The translations under genes were made by a program, and so were the position numbers. A DNA stretch of 64,000 nt from an uncultured Pelagibacteraceae bacterium (GTDB lineage Bacteria; Pseudomonadota; Alphaproteobacteria; Pelagibacterales; AG-422-B15), in contig CACFYZ010000002.1 in assembly GCA_902570675.1 (NCBI GenBank), positions 1-64,000 on the forward strand, written 5' to 3'. Positions 39,879 through 48,088 of the stretch are shown here, piece by piece; the first letter of the stretch is position 1; the number at the start of each line of letters is the position of its first letter. The notes under the pieces were generated by a model. The model saw only the letters and a list, made by a program, of their open reading frames with translations. It was not told where the DNA came from and searched no databases.

Positions 39879-40399
39879 TACCTTTTGATATTACCTTCTC
39901 TTCTGATTTTTTTTTGTAATTGTAAGAGCCCATAGAGCAATCCCTCTGCAGTTGGAGGGCATCCCGGCACATAAACATCTACTGGAATAATACGATCACA
40001 GCCTCGAACAACTGAATACGAATAGTGATAATAACCGCCACCATTTGCGCAACTCCCCATTGAAATAACATAACGTGGCTCTGGCATTTGATCGTAAGCT
40101 TTACGTAAAGCTGAAGCCATTTTATTGGTTAAAGTGCCTGCAACTATAAGTACGTCTGCATGTCGCGGCGATGCTCTCGGCGCTGCACCAAACCTCTCCA
40201 CATCATAGCGCGGCGTGCCGACGTGCATCATTTCAACTGCACAACAAGCCAATCCAAAAGTCATCCAATGAAGTGAGCCAGTTCTGGCCCAATTAATGAG
40301 GTTATTAATATTTGTGACGACAAAGCCTTTATCGGCGTAAAGTTCTTTAAGTCTCTCTAGCTCAGGACTTGTTTCTTCTATAGCGGGTGTCATTGCCAT
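39878..40399 (-). CDS. nuoB: NADH-quinone oxidoreductase subunit B
   Basis: Holds the terminal 4Fe-4S cluster N2 that reduces quinone. Ligands are the adjacent Cys pair 52-53 (G-L-A-C-C-A-V-E), Cys117 (G-S-C-A-N-G-G) and Cys147 (V-P-G-C-P-P). Possible starts are 40420, 40399 and 40393. I chose 40399 because A-A-G-G-T-G lies 7 nt upstream of it. The gene then overlaps nuoA by 10 bp. Confidence 0.95.
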   Translation of the reverse strand: MAMTPAIEETSPELERLKELYADKGFVVTNINNLINWARTGSLHWMTFGLACCAVEMMHVGTPRYDVERFGAAPRASPRHADVLIVAGTLTNKMASALRKAYDQMPEPRYVISMGSCANGGGYYHYSYSVVRGCDRIIPVDVYVPGCPPTAEGLLYGLLQLQKKIRREGNIKR

Positions 40400-40755
40400 T
40401 CTAATGCACCTTTTTTCCATTCATAGATAAATCCTATTGTCAAAACACCCAAAAAAATCATCATAGAGATAAAGCCAAACAGGCCTAAAGTTCCGAATGT
40501 AACAGCCCATGGAAATAAAAAGGCTACTTCGAGGTCAAAAATAATGAAGAGCAATGTAACGAGATAGAACCGTACATCGAATTTCATTCTTGCATCTCCA
40601 AATTGCTCAAAACCGCATTCGTAGGCAGAGTTTTTTTCAGGATCAGGATTATTTACGGCTACAAGATAATTGGCCAAAACAAATAACGAACTGATCGCTA
40701 GCGCCACCAACATAAAAATAAGTATTGGCATATATTCACTTAGTGCATAATCCAT
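40390..40755 (-). CDS. nuoA: NADH-quinone oxidoreductase subunit A
   Basis: First gene of the nuo operon and a small membrane subunit of complex I, with three membrane helices. The family pattern [20 protein letters not shown] is present in the first loop, and [11 protein letters not shown] in the second helix. The 14-gene operon runs without any inserted reading frame. A weak promoter lies 31-59 bp upstream. Confidence 0.96.
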   Translation of the reverse strand: MDYALSEYMPILIFMLVALAISSLFVLANYLVAVNNPDPEKNSAYECGFEQFGDARMKFDVRFYLVTLLFIIFDLEVAFLFPWAVTFGTLGLFGFISMMIFLGVLTIGFIYEWKKGALEWQ

Positions 40756-40786
40756 AGGTTATAAGAATCGTATTAGTATCAACGGA

Positions 40787-40814
40787 AATATATATCTAAA
40801 TATCTTGAATACAA
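40787..40814 (-). promoter_or_regulatory. Candidate promoter of the nuo operon
   Basis: On the minus strand TTGTAT and TATATT are separated by 16 bp and lie about 32 bp before the nuoA start. This resembles a sigma-70-type promoter. In such AT-rich sequence chance matches are common, so position in front of a 14-gene operon is the main support. Confidence 0.3.
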
Positions 40815-41065
40815 TGAAAAACATGAACAAATTAGGCATCCCTACCGTTAGCGATTGATATTTATCCATTTATTTAAGATAAAAATACTTAAATATTAAA
40901 AATAAAACCTTATAATGGCCTATTTAACTAAAAAAATATAAAAAAGCAAAGAATTAAGCCAAAAACATACCATTCGTCAGAGACTGTAAAATTATACAAA
41001 AATTTTGCCCATAAAATTATTACTTAAAAAATAGGAAAAAAGCTTAGTTTTAGTTAATTCAATCA

Positions 41066-41071
41066 TATAAT
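41066..41071 (+). promoter_or_regulatory. TATAAT -10 element just before the 41078 gene
   Basis: A perfect TATAAT ends 6 bp before the ATG at 41078. Transcription from it would begin at or next to the ATG, so the mRNA may be leaderless. No Shine-Dalgarno is present in the 20 bp before the start, which agrees. The -35 region is weak (TTAGTT at 41044-41049). Confidence 0.4.
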
Positions 41072-41077
41072 AACTAG

Positions 41078-41986
41078 ATGTTTAAATTAGTGGCAGAAAA
41101 TCTTCATTATGCTGAAGGTCCACGATGGCGGGACGGAAATCTATATTTTTCAGATTTTTTTTTAAAATCAGTAATGTCAATAGATAGCTCTGGGAACCAA
41201 AAAAAAATAGCTGATGTTCCAAATCAGCCTTCAGGTCTAGGATGGCTGCCAAACGGCGATATGATTGTTGTTTCCATGTTGGACCGTAAATTAATGAAAA
41301 TCAAAGACGATAACCTTGAGCTATATGCAGACTTGTCAAATCTAACGCCATACCGATGCAATGACATGGTTATTGATGTAAATGGTAATGCATATGTAGG
41401 AAATTTCGGAACTTATCAACACGGTAAGGGTGTAACGCCCACTGTCCTTATTAGAGTTGATACAAGGGGCAATGCGTCGGTAGTTGCATCAAGATTAGAC
41501 TTTCCAAACGGAACAGTGATTACACCTGATGGAAAAAAACTAATAATTGGCGAAACCTATGCTGGAAGATTAACCTCATTTTTAATCAATAAAGATGGGA
41601 ATTTGTCAAATCGACGAGTGTGGGCTCAGATGATACCTAGATATTACTATTTCATTTCTCGTTGCTCACGTTTTCTAGGAATCTACCCAAAAGAAGGTAG
41701 CGGAATGCCTTTTCCAGTACCGGATGGAATATGTTTAGACGAAGGAATGGGTGTTTGGGTTGCCTCCCCAACCACCTCTGAAGTTATAAGGTACGAAGAA
41801 GGCGGCAAAATAACAAATAGAATTGCAACACCTAATCGAGCATATGCTTGTATGCTAGGAGGCAATGAGGGTAAGACGCTCTTCGTGTGTACAGCGGATA
41901 CATCTGATCCAGAGGAAGCAAGCTCTAAACTATCAGGTAAAATTTATTCAATAGACGTTGAATTGCCAAAAGTTGGCTGTCCATAA
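41078..41986 (+). CDS. SMP-30/gluconolactonase-like beta-propeller protein
   Basis: Member of the SMP-30/gluconolactonase/LRE-like family, calcium- or zinc-dependent lactonases that open sugar or related lactones. The expected metal ligands are visible: Glu13 in A-E-G-P-R-W, Asn95 in R-C-N-D-M, Asn144 in F-P-N-G-T and Asp216 in V-P-D-G-I-C-L-D. The 302-residue length suits a six-bladed propeller. No signal peptide, so it is cytoplasmic. It is the first gene of a five-gene plus-strand run and shares a base with the GST-like gene (TAATG). The substrate is unknown. Confidence 0.85.
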   Translation: MFKLVAENLHYAEGPRWRDGNLYFSDFFLKSVMSIDSSGNQKKIADVPNQPSGLGWLPNGDMIVVSMLDRKLMKIKDDNLELYADLSNLTPYRCNDMVIDVNGNAYVGNFGTYQHGKGVTPTVLIRVDTRGNASVVASRLDFPNGTVITPDGKKLIIGETYAGRLTSFLINKDGNLSNRRVWAQMIPRYYYFISRCSRFLGIYPKEGSGMPFPVPDGICLDEGMGVWVASPTTSEVIRYEEGGKITNRIATPNRAYACMLGGNEGKTLFVCTADTSDPEEASSKLSGKIYSIDVELPKVGCP

Positions 41987-42606
41987 TGAATAAATATCAA
42001 GTCTTTGGGAGACCAGAGACTGGTTCAGACATCATTGAATACGTGTGCCATGAGCTATCAATTGATTACGATTTTATAGAAATGGATACTGACAATATTA
42101 AGAATAGTACGGATTTGCAGAAGCATAATCCACTTGGAAGGGTACCCATGATAAAATTACCTAATGGCGAATATATGATAGAAAGTCTTGCTATTATCTA
42201 TCATTTTTTAGATAAAAATAATCAATTGAATTCGTCTTTTAACGATGAGGAACAAGCGAAATTTCATGAAGTTATGGCGTTTATGTCCTCGTCCTTCTAT
42301 CCGGTGATTTTATTATTTTACCATCCAGATCAGTATGTATCGGCAAATAACGAAAATGATCTCGCAGATAAAGCGAAAGAAATTATTAATATCTATTTAG
42401 GGTTTTTGGAGGGCATGATGGATCTTTATTTAATTGGTGATAAAATATCTTTCGCAGATTTTTATTTATTTACTCTTTTATCATGGCTTGAAGAGGACTC
42501 ATTTTTAGAAAATTATCCAAAATTAACAAAATTTTACAATAAAATGAGGAAGAATCAGACCATAATGTCGATTAAGAAAAAACAGAATGAGAGAAAGAAA
42601 AACTAA
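41986..42606 (+). CDS. Glutathione S-transferase-like protein
   Basis: Protein of 206 residues with an N-terminal thioredoxin-like domain (about 1-80) and an all-helical C-terminal domain (about 90-200). The glutathione-site marks L-G-R-V-P-M-I (cis-proline loop) and M-I-E-S-L-A-I (Glu-Ser pair) are present. The first loop reads R-P-E-T-G-S, so the usual catalytic Cys or Ser position is not certain. The substrate is unknown. In such a small cluster with a lactonase and a quinone reductase it may act on an electrophilic metabolite. It overlaps the next gene by 20 bp. Confidence 0.8.
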   Translation: MNKYQVFGRPETGSDIIEYVCHELSIDYDFIEMDTDNIKNSTDLQKHNPLGRVPMIKLPNGEYMIESLAIIYHFLDKNNQLNSSFNDEEQAKFHEVMAFMSSSFYPVILLFYHPDQYVSANNENDLADKAKEIINIYLGFLEGMMDLYLIGDKISFADFYLFTLLSWLEEDSFLENYPKLTKFYNKMRKNQTIMSIKKKQNERKKN

Positions 42607-43174
42607 AAAATTTTTTATAGTTTATGGTCATTATGATGACAATTCATTTAACGCGGCCATAAGAGATACATTTATTGAAAGCGCTAAAAAAGCTGGACAT
42701 AATGTTGATATAGTTGATCTTTATAAAGATAAATTTGATCCTGTTTTTGCAGGTGGTAACCCTGGTCCTGATGTTCTTGATCACAGACGAAGAATTGAAG
42801 CAAGCGATACTATTGTCTTGATTGCACCTATCTGGAATTTTAGGATGCCTGCTATCCTGGAAGGATGGATTGATAAAGTTCTAGCGCCACCATGGGCTTT
42901 CACTTTCAAACAACTTGTCGGAAACTATGGGTACCCACAAGGTAACTTAGGCAATAAAAAAGCTATTATATTCTGTACGTATGGCTCACCCCGTTTAGCG
43001 ATAACCACATTCTTTCTGAATTTGCCCATTCGACGCTTGAAAAGAGGCGTTTTTCATATATGTGGTATCAAGAGTATTCTTTACAAACGTTACTTTGCTG
43101 TTCCTTTTGTCACAGACAAGGTAAGAAAAAAATTTTTAAAGGACGTTAAAGACACAGCAACATTATTTCAATAA
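42587..43174 (+). CDS. NAD(P)H quinone oxidoreductase-like flavoprotein (MdaB/KefF/NQO family)
   Basis: Flavodoxin-fold protein of 195 residues. The start Y-G-H-Y-D-D-N-S-F-N is the flavin phosphate loop. P-I-W-N-F-R-M-P-A-I-L-E-G-W-I-D is the family's flavin-contact segment, and Y-G-S-P lies near residue 136. Enzymes of this family reduce quinones or related electrophiles by two electrons. The lack of a Kef channel gene nearby argues against a KefF role. The short ATG overlap with the GST-like gene suggests coupling. A start a few codons downstream cannot be excluded. Confidence 0.8.
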   Translation: MRERKTKKFFIVYGHYDDNSFNAAIRDTFIESAKKAGHNVDIVDLYKDKFDPVFAGGNPGPDVLDHRRRIEASDTIVLIAPIWNFRMPAILEGWIDKVLAPPWAFTFKQLVGNYGYPQGNLGNKKAIIFCTYGSPRLAITTFFLNLPIRRLKRGVFHICGIKSILYKRYFAVPFVTDKVRKKFLKDVKDTATLFQ

Positions 43175-43181
43175 TATACAA

Positions 43182-43490
43182 ATGAAAAAAATATTAGAAT
43201 TATTTAAAAGTTTTTGGTCGCCCATAATGGATTCCAGTGTAAATCCATTAAAGAACATAACTAACTTAAAAATTCGTCATATGATTATGCAAATCCTTGC
43301 CTTTATGTGGAGTGGTGTGTTTTCTCTCTATATCGTTGAGAGTATTTATGTGTTTGGCTTTACCGCAATTGCCCACGCTTTATTGATCGCTGCTCTTTTC
43401 ATTACAATATTTGTTTTTGTTACTGCTGAGAAAAAACCTCAAATTTATGATTTAAAATTTTTCAGAGGTAAAGACGGTGAGCACGAATAA
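43182..43490 (+). CDS. Small membrane protein of unknown function
   Basis: I do not recognise this 102-residue protein. It has a hydrophilic start, two predicted membrane helices at about 38-58 and 62-82 with a very short turn, and a charged C-terminus. It lies 7 bp after the quinone-reductase-like gene and 8 bp before the BtuF-like gene, so it is probably part of the same transcript. No cysteines or obvious catalytic motif. Confidence 0.7.
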   Translation: MKKILELFKSFWSPIMDSSVNPLKNITNLKIRHMIMQILAFMWSGVFSLYIVESIYVFGFTAIAHALLIAALFITIFVFVTAEKKPQIYDLKFFRGKDGEHE

Positions 43491-43498
43491 TCTAGTCA

Positions 43499-44368
43499 AT
43501 GAGGATTATAAGCTTAACTCCAAGCGCTAGTGAAATAGTCTTTGAGCTTGGTTTAGGTTCACGTTTAGTTGGCATTAGTCATGAATGTAATTATCCAAAG
43601 GAAATTGATAAAATAGAAAAAGTGTCCAGTTCATCCATTGATCCCACTGGTTCTCAGGGTGAAATTGATCATCAGGTTCGAGAAACACTCCAGAGTAATG
43701 CGACTCTATATCAAATAAATACTGAACGGTTAAATGAGTTAAAGCCAGATTTTATTATTACTCAGGGTATTTGCGATGTCTGCTCAATTTCAAGTAATCA
43801 GATTGAAGTCGAATTAAAAGGGACATTATGTACCCTACCCGCATCTACAAAAATCATTTCTTTAAATGGTAGAACTTTTGACGGTATTTGTGATGATATT
43901 ATTACGCTTGGGAATGAGCTTCATTCAATAAACCAAGCTAAAAGTCATGTTGATCAAGCTCGAAATAAAAAAGACATTTTGCAACGTCAAACAAAATACG
44001 ATTATCCAATTCTTTGCTTAGAGTGGATTGACCCCTATTTTTCAGCTGGCCATTGGGTTCCAGAGCAAATTGAGTTAGCTGGTTTTAAATCAGCAATTGG
44101 TAAAACTGGTGATCAATCGAGAGTATTGACCGCTGATGAAATAATCGACTCTGATCCATTTGCGATTGCCCTGATTTGTTGTGGCTACAATGGTGAACAA
44201 AATTCAATTTTTTCAAAACAATTATTGAAAGATAATCGAATAAATCACCTCAAGGCATTTAAAGAAAAAAAAGTTTACTCATTTGATGCTGACTCTTATT
44301 TTAGCCGCCCTACGACAAGAATACTAGAGGGATCAAGCCAGCTTAGAAGTAGAATATTATTGAATTAA
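43499..44368 (+). CDS. BtuF-like periplasmic-binding-fold protein without signal peptide
   Basis: Similar to the cobalamin/iron-siderophore binding-protein superfamily (COG0614 type): start I-I-S-L-T-P-S-A-S-E-I-V-F-E-L-G-L, the S-H-E-C-N-Y-P turn, the T-Q-G-I-C-D-V-C segment and L-E-W-I-D-P-Y-F-S-A-G-H-W-V-P. The coding frame starts directly at the mature fold, with no signal peptide or lipobox, and no btuC/btuD genes lie nearby. It therefore seems cytoplasmic, and a role in cobalamin uptake is doubtful. It ends 1 bp before the stop of a convergent membrane gene. Confidence 0.75.
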   Translation: MRIISLTPSASEIVFELGLGSRLVGISHECNYPKEIDKIEKVSSSSIDPTGSQGEIDHQVRETLQSNATLYQINTERLNELKPDFIITQGICDVCSISSNQIEVELKGTLCTLPASTKIISLNGRTFDGICDDIITLGNELHSINQAKSHVDQARNKKDILQRQTKYDYPILCLEWIDPYFSAGHWVPEQIELAGFKSAIGKTGDQSRVLTADEIIDSDPFAIALICCGYNGEQNSIFSKQLLKDNRINHLKAFKEKKVYSFDADSYFSRPTTRILEGSSQLRSRILLN

Positions 44369-44785
44369 CTATTGATAAATTTTATCAGACAATCCAAGAA
44401 TTAAGATGATTGATGCTATTAAAGTAAATGTATTAACCGCTAAGTCTGTCACTGAATTTTTAGCACCTTTGTCTTGGTCTATTTTTTTAAGATAAAACGT
44501 CGTGTCGTAAATAGAGAGAATAACGAAGTTTATAAATATTAAATTATAATAAACCCAAGCTCCTTCAGGTCCGTTGGGTCTAAAAATTAAGTAAATACCA
44601 ATCAGGAAAAAAGGAGCCACAAAGGTTCCAAGAACACGCACCATATACACACTGCTTTGGTCCATATTAAATTCCTTAGCCATACCTTCAGGTGCAAAAA
44701 GGGCTCTAAAGGTATAGATGCCAAATAGTGCCGTCATGATAATATGAAGTATAAATAAATAGATGTTGCCAAAATTTTCAATCAT
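44369..44785 (-). CDS. Four-helix membrane protein of unknown function
   Basis: I do not recognise this 138-residue protein. It has four predicted membrane helices (about 6-28, 46-66, 78-97, 113-134) and little soluble sequence. It lies on the minus strand, 35 bp after tRNA-Asp, and converges with the BtuF-like gene. It may be read through from the tRNA genes or have its own promoter in the short gap. Confidence 0.7.
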   Translation of the reverse strand: MIENFGNIYLFILHIIMTALFGIYTFRALFAPEGMAKEFNMDQSSVYMVRVLGTFVAPFFLIGIYLIFRPNGPEGAWVYYNLIFINFVILSIYDTTFYLKKIDQDKGAKNSVTDLAVNTFTLIASIILILGLSDKIYQ

Positions 44786-44820
44786 TATATCAGCTTCTTA
44801 GATTCGTCTAAAAAAATCAA

Positions 44821-44898
44821 TGGCGGGAGTGACGGGACTCGAACCCGCGACCTCCTGCGTGACAGGCAGGCGCTCTAACCAGACTGAGCTACACCCCC
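44821..44898 (-). tRNA. tRNA-Asp (anticodon GTC)
   Basis: On the minus strand the sequence starts GGGGGTGTAGCTCAG and ends CACTCCCGCCA. The 7-bp acceptor stem pairs fully (one G-U), the anticodon stem CCTGC/GCAGG closes the loop CTGTCAC with anticodon GTC, and the T-arm GCGGGTTCGAGTCCCGT is standard. Discriminator G and an encoded CCA are present. A run of seven T follows three bases after the CCA. Confidence 0.97.
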
Positions 44899-44930
44899 AC
44901 AAATATTTTGTCATTCCATCTCGTGGGAAA

Positions 44931-45006
44931 TGGTGGGCGATGACAGGTTCGAACTGCCGACATTCACGGTGTAAACGTGACGCTCTTCCAGCTGAGCTAA
45001 TCGCCC
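44931..45006 (-). tRNA. tRNA-Val (anticodon TAC)
   Basis: On the minus strand it begins GGGCGATTAGCTCAG and ends ATCGCCCACCA. The acceptor stem GGGCGAT/ATCGCCC is perfect. The anticodon stem TCACG/CGTGA holds the loop TTTACAC with anticodon TAC. CCA is encoded. It lies 32 bp before tRNA-Asp and 44 bp after the hup terminator. A TATATT about 12 bp upstream may be its -10 element. Confidence 0.97.
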
Positions 45007-45048
45007 GGAAAAGTTGTAATATATCCATTTTAGTTGAGTTTCACAGTA

Positions 45049-45084
45049 AAAAAAACCCGATCGTTTTAATCCGATCGGGTTTTT
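45049..45084 (-). terminator. Intrinsic terminator after hup
   Basis: AAAAACCCGATCG (45051-45063) and CGATCGGGTTTTT (45072-45084) form a perfect 13-bp stem with an eight-base loop. On the minus strand the stem runs into a stretch of T. It lies 27 bp after the hup stop and separates hup from tRNA-Val. The A-rich left flank means it may also work in the opposite direction. Confidence 0.9.
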
Positions 45085-45110
45085 AAAATAAATTTCGCTA
45101 GTGGCAGAAA

Positions 45111-45410
45111 TTACATTTCCATGCCCCCACCACCTGCGTTATTAACAGCTTCTTTCAAACCTTTACCAGCAGTAAACTTCGGTCTTGTTGACTGCGGTAT
45201 TTGAATGACTTCATTCGTACGCGGATTTCGTCCTTGTGATGCCTTTCTGATTGAGGTTTTAAATGTGCCAAAGCCTACTAATCTCACTTCGCCCCGAGCT
45301 TTAAGAGTGTCAGTGATTTGATCAAAAACGGCATTTACAGCCTTTTCTGAGTCTGATTTTTGCATTCCTGTAACTTCGGCTACTTTTGCTATTAAGTCTT
45401 GTTTATTCAT
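45111..45410 (-). CDS. hup: DNA-binding protein HU
   Basis: Nucleoid protein of the HU/IHF family. From M-N-K-Q-D-L-I the 99 residues show the G-F-G-T-F hinge, the R-N-P-R-T-N-E DNA-binding arm and the K-F-T-A-G-K-G-L-K C-terminal helix. The frame extends upstream to 45479, but ATG 45410 is the family start and has a strong A-A-G-G-G-G-G-G-G ribosome site. After the fold ends there is an extra G-G-G-G-M-E-M tail. The gene follows lon, the usual alphaproteobacterial order. Confidence 0.96.
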   Translation of the reverse strand: MNKQDLIAKVAEVTGMQKSDSEKAVNAVFDQITDTLKARGEVRLVGFGTFKTSIRKASQGRNPRTNEVIQIPQSTRPKFTAGKGLKEAVNNAGGGGMEM

Positions 45411-45546
45411 AATCCCCCCCTTTTCTAGGGTTTTGATTCGTAATATAACTATGAGATCTGAACCGATAAATATAGTCAAGAAAAAGGCTTGGAAAACTGC
45501 TAAAAACGAAAAAATATTGTTAAAAATAAAGAAAATATGATCTGAA

Positions 45547-47955
45547 TCAGTGAGTTATAGGATTGTCTGCATCTACTTCAGCATCTTCTTCCTTTAAATC
45601 TCCAGATGACTTTACTGTTTCATCCTCATCCCATTCAATCGGCAACAATGGCTTTGTTAGAGCGATCTTTAATACCTCGTCTACATTATCAACGAATATT
45701 AATTCAAGGCCATTTTTTACGTTATCAGGAATTTCAGCCATATCTTTTTCGTTTTCTTTTGGAACAATTACTGTTTTTGTGCCTGCCCTTAAGGCAGCTA
45801 ATAATTTTTCCTTTAATCCACCAATACCCAGTGCTTTCCCTCTGAGGGTAACTTCACCCGTCATTGCAATATCTTTCCTCACTGGAATTCCTGTCAGTAC
45901 TGATACGATTGAAGTAACCATGCCTAAGCCTGCTGACGGACCATCTTTAGGTATTGCCCCTTCGGGGACGTGTATATGGATATCTCTCATTGGGAAAATC
46001 GTTGGTTTAATTCCAAAATCAATACATCTAGATCTCACGTATGATTTTGCAGCTTGAATTGACTCTTTCATCACATCACCTAATTTACCAGTAATCGTCA
46101 TTCTTCCTTTACCCGGCATTATAACTGACTCAATTGGTAATATATCTCCGCCAACCTCAGTCCATGCAAGGCCAGTAACTATTCCCACTTGGTCATCGTT
46201 GTCGATTTCACCAAACTTGAATTTCCTTACTCCAGCAAAGTCGTGTAAGTTATTTTCGTCAATTGTGATCGATTTAATTTCGCCTGCCACAATCTTTTTG
46301 ACCGTTTTGCGTGCTAGGTTTGATAATTCTCTCTCAAGACTTCTAACTCCAGCTTCTCTTGTGTAGTATCGGATTAAACCCAGAATAGCTGTATCATGAA
46401 TTGTTAATTCTTCTTTATTAAGTCCATGTTTCTCAAGCATTTGTGGTGCAAGATGCTGTTTAACAATTTCGACTTTCTCATCTTCTGTATAGCCAGCAAT
46501 GCGAATAATTTCCATTCTATCAAGAAGCGCTGGGGGCATTCTTAATGTATTTGCTGTTGTAATAAACATTGTGTCAGACAAATCATAATCAACCTCCAAA
46601 TAATGATCGTTAAAAGAGTTGTTCTGTTCTGGATCAAGAACTTCAAGTAACGCCGAAGATGGATCACCTCGATAGTCTGCGCCTAACTTATCAATCTCAT
46701 CTAACAAAAATAATGGGTTAGATGAACCTGCTTTTTTCATCATTTGTAAAACCTTACCTGGCAGTGAACCAATATACGTTCGTCGATGTCCTCTGATTTC
46801 AGCTTCATCACGGACGCCTCCCAATGACATTCTCACAAATTTTCTTCCCGTAGCTCGTGCAATTGATTTACCAAGGGATGTTTTGCCTACGCCCGGAGCA
46901 CCCACAAGACATAGGATTGGCCCTTTCATTTTTTTTATTCTTTGTTGTACCGCTAAATACTCAAGAATTCTCTCTTTCACTTTCTCTAATCCATAGTGAT
47001 CTTCATTTAAAACTTTCTCTGCAAAGTTAATATCTCTTTTAACCTTTGTTTTTTTACCCCATGGAATTGTTAGGACCCAATCAAGGTAATTGCGTATCAC
47101 GCTTGATTCAGCAGACATTGGACTCATTGATCTTAATTTTTTTATTTCTGCATAACATTTCTCTTTTGCTTCTTTTGATAATTTTGTATTTTCAATTTTT
47201 TCTTCATATTCTTGAACATCGTCCTTGCCATCTTCGCCTTCGCCAAGTTCTTTTTGAATAGCCTTCATTTGCTCGTTTAAATAATATTCTCTTTGTGTTT
47301 TTTCCATTTGGTTTTTAACACGACCTCTAATTTTTTTCTCAACTTGCATCACATCAAGTTCAGCTTGAATAAAACTCATAATCTTATCGAAACGTTTTGT
47401 TAAATCCATCGCTTCTAGAATTTCTTGTTTGTCAGATAGCTTAATAGATAAATGAGACGCTATGGTATCACTGAGCTTTGATAGATCATCAATCTCATTT
47501 ATAGTACCCAATACTTCAGGGGGGATTTTTTTATTAAGATTTACATACTTATCAAATAATTCAGTGATTGATTTTGATAGTGCTCTTAATTTTTTATCTG
47601 TTGAGTCTACATTTTCTTCAATTAAATCGATATTCGACTCTAAATGCGTATTCATGTCTGTAAACATGTTGATGGATGCTCTTTGCATTCCTTCAACCAA
47701 AACTTTTACTGTGCCGTCAGGTAATTTTAACAGCTGCAGTACATTTGCTACTGTTCCAAAGTCAAACAGATCATCTTTTTTAGGATCATCAACTGCTGCT
47801 CTCTTTTGAGTAATCAACATTATTCTTTTGTCACCCGCCATGACTTTTTCAAGAGCTTTGACAGATTTATCTCTACCTACAAATAGGGGTACGACCATGT
47901 GAGGAAACACAACAATGTCTCTAAGAGGCAATACTGGGATATTTTTTTCAACCAT
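45547..47955 (-). CDS. lon: ATP-dependent protease Lon
   Basis: Hexameric AAA+ protease that removes damaged and regulatory proteins. The 802-residue protein has the N-terminal substrate domain (about 1-300), the AAA+ module with Walker A G-A-P-G-V-G-K-T, and the C-terminal protease domain with the Ser674-Lys717 dyad (K-D-G-P-S-A-G and G-G-L-K-E-K). A short acidic tail follows. It lies between clpX and hup. The 133-bp upstream gap has a heat-shock-like promoter candidate. Confidence 0.97.
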   Translation of the reverse strand: MVEKNIPVLPLRDIVVFPHMVVPLFVGRDKSVKALEKVMAGDKRIMLITQKRAAVDDPKKDDLFDFGTVANVLQLLKLPDGTVKVLVEGMQRASINMFTDMNTHLESNIDLIEENVDSTDKKLRALSKSITELFDKYVNLNKKIPPEVLGTINEIDDLSKLSDTIASHLSIKLSDKQEILEAMDLTKRFDKIMSFIQAELDVMQVEKKIRGRVKNQMEKTQREYYLNEQMKAIQKELGEGEDGKDDVQEYEEKIENTKLSKEAKEKCYAEIKKLRSMSPMSAESSVIRNYLDWVLTIPWGKKTKVKRDINFAEKVLNEDHYGLEKVKERILEYLAVQQRIKKMKGPILCLVGAPGVGKTSLGKSIARATGRKFVRMSLGGVRDEAEIRGHRRTYIGSLPGKVLQMMKKAGSSNPLFLLDEIDKLGADYRGDPSSALLEVLDPEQNNSFNDHYLEVDYDLSDTMFITTANTLRMPPALLDRMEIIRIAGYTEDEKVEIVKQHLAPQMLEKHGLNKEELTIHDTAILGLIRYYTREAGVRSLERELSNLARKTVKKIVAGEIKSITIDENNLHDFAGVRKFKFGEIDNDDQVGIVTGLAWTEVGGDILPIESVIMPGKGRMTITGKLGDVMKESIQAAKSYVRSRCIDFGIKPTIFPMRDIHIHVPEGAIPKDGPSAGLGMVTSIVSVLTGIPVRKDIAMTGEVTLRGKALGIGGLKEKLLAALRAGTKTVIVPKENEKDMAEIPDNVKNGLELIFVDNVDEVLKIALTKPLLPIEWDEDETVKSSGDLKEEDAEVDADNPITH

Positions 47956-48039
47956 TAAATAAATGACTCAAATATGTTTACATTCGATAAGAAAATTAAT
48001 GTTATCTTAAGTAAAGTTAATAATTCCTATCACATATCT

Positions 48040-48068
48040 TAAATGTGCATAAAATTGACATTTTCAAG
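48040..48068 (-). promoter_or_regulatory. Candidate heat-shock-type promoter of lon
   Basis: On the minus strand CTTGAA and CATTTA are 17 bp apart, about 85 bp before the lon start. CTTGAA is the -35 core of alphaproteobacterial RpoH promoters, and lon is a classic RpoH target. The -10 half is only a partial match, so this is tentative. Confidence 0.3.
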
Positions 48069-48088
48069 AATATAAACGATTGAGAAGG

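Larger units (their letters stand above)
40756..41077. other. Divergent intergenic region between nuoA and the accessory block
   Basis: This 322-bp gap is one of the longest in the window. It is extremely AT-rich and holds only tiny open frames (13 codons or fewer with a start), no strong hairpin and no repeat that I can see. It must contain the nuo promoter on one side and the promoter of the gene at 41078 on the other. A TATAAT at 41066-41071 is the clearest promoter element. I see no sequence matching the 3' end of the nearby tRNA-Asp. Confidence 0.6.

Noticed and set aside
40756-41077. Possible attachment site or tRNA fragment marking an integrated island next to tRNA-Asp.
   Set aside because: I found no copy of the tRNA-Asp 3' end in this gap and no integrase in the block, so simple site-specific integration is not supported.
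44798-45028. Open frame of 76 codons on the minus strand (and a partly overlapping one on the plus strand) across the two tRNA genes.
   Set aside because: It is the translation of tRNA-Val and tRNA-Asp, a well-known false-gene pattern.
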